Below, in pieces: positions 14,612-14,722 of a stretch of 14,722 nt of DNA. Position 1 is the stretch's first letter; the number at the start of each line of letters is the position of its first letter. A program made the position numbers and the translations under genes. A model generated the notes under the pieces. It had not been told where the DNA came from. It was given only the letters and a program-made list of their open reading frames with translations, and made no database searches. Source of the DNA: Rheinheimera sp. (GTDB taxonomy: Bacteria > Pseudomonadota > Gammaproteobacteria > Enterobacterales > Alteromonadaceae); the NCBI RefSeq assembly GCF_020217005.1, contig NZ_JAIWOI010000334.1, forward strand, positions 1 through 14,722, given 5' to 3'.

Positions 14612-14722
14612 TCACCTGTTTATCTGTTCAACCGGGGCGAAAGAACGCAGCCAACAAAGCTGCGGTTTTAATTTCGCAGTGCGCAGCGCAAAGGAGTTGG
14701 TGTTGCAGCGCGGCGGCAAGGG
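14612..14722 (-). CDS. possible 3' end of a - strand reading frame (partial, doubtful)
   Basis: A frame entering from the right edge gives 36 residues containing RCNTNSFALRTAKLKPQLCW and ends at TGA (14614-14612). It has no recognisable domain, and it overlaps the hairpin at 14646-14664. It may be non-coding or repeat sequence that is open by chance. Confidence 0.15.
   Translation of the reverse strand, partial: PLPPRCNTNSFALRTAKLKPQLCWLRSFAPVEQINR
14646..14674 (+). terminator. terminator-like hairpin near the right edge
   Basis: CGCAGC (14646-14651) pairs with GCTGCG (14659-14664) across a 7-base loop and is followed on + by GTTTTAATTT. No + strand gene ends just before it in the window, so what it would terminate is unclear. 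It could also be part of an interspersed repeat. Confidence 0.35.

Noticed and set aside
1..14722. CRISPR arrays, tRNA/rRNA genes, insertion sequences, phage attachment sites
   Set aside because: No regularly spaced repeats, transposase motifs, tRNA cloverleaf or rRNA-like stretches were seen on either strand.

Overview
The window looks like chromosomal DNA of a Shewanella/Rheinheimera/Alteromonas-type marine gammaproteobacterium. The indications are moderate GC, mostly good AGGA/GGAG ribosome binding sites, a LeuE-type exporter, two GGDEF proteins, a bacterial pepsin and a split borosin pair of the kind described in Shewanella. This placement is inferred from gene content only; no rRNA or taxonomic marker is present.

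Left block (about 1-5415, + strand): the most interesting part. Six genes are packed tightly: pepsin-like aspartic protease, GNAT-fold protein, borosin-type alpha-N-methyltransferase, small acidic precursor peptide, periplasmic TPR/GGDEF diguanylate cyclase, and LeuE/LysE-family exporter. The methyltransferase keeps the family signatures of OphMA/SonM (Tyr62, Arg68, Tyr72, Tyr94 and an AEDCLFADLAIDP-type block). The 93-aa protein after it has the helical N-terminal domain expected of a split (type IV) borosin precursor, then a hydrophobic, double-cysteine core and an Asp/Glu-rich tail. I read this as a split borosin RiPP locus. The protease is a candidate for leader processing, the GNAT-like protein a candidate tailoring or accessory protein, and the diguanylate cyclase, whose start codon overlaps the precursor stop codon, a candidate output or sensing partner. 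The last three roles are inference.

Middle block (5422-10081, - strand): a four-gene MacAB-like exporter operon (periplasmic adaptor, ATPase, two different MacB/FtsX-type permeases), ending in a strong intrinsic terminator just after leuE. It converges on the borosin block, so it is a separate transcription unit. Upstream of it, also on the - strand, is a cytoplasmic PAS-GGDEF protein (10219-11493).

Right block (11494-14722): a 450-base non-coding stretch with several stem-loops, then three independent - strand genes. These are a secreted RidA-like protein that lacks the catalytic arginine, a GH18-type TIM-barrel protein without a signal peptide, and an EamA/DMT-family permease. The last ~180 bases hold hairpins and possibly the 3' end of another - strand reading frame.
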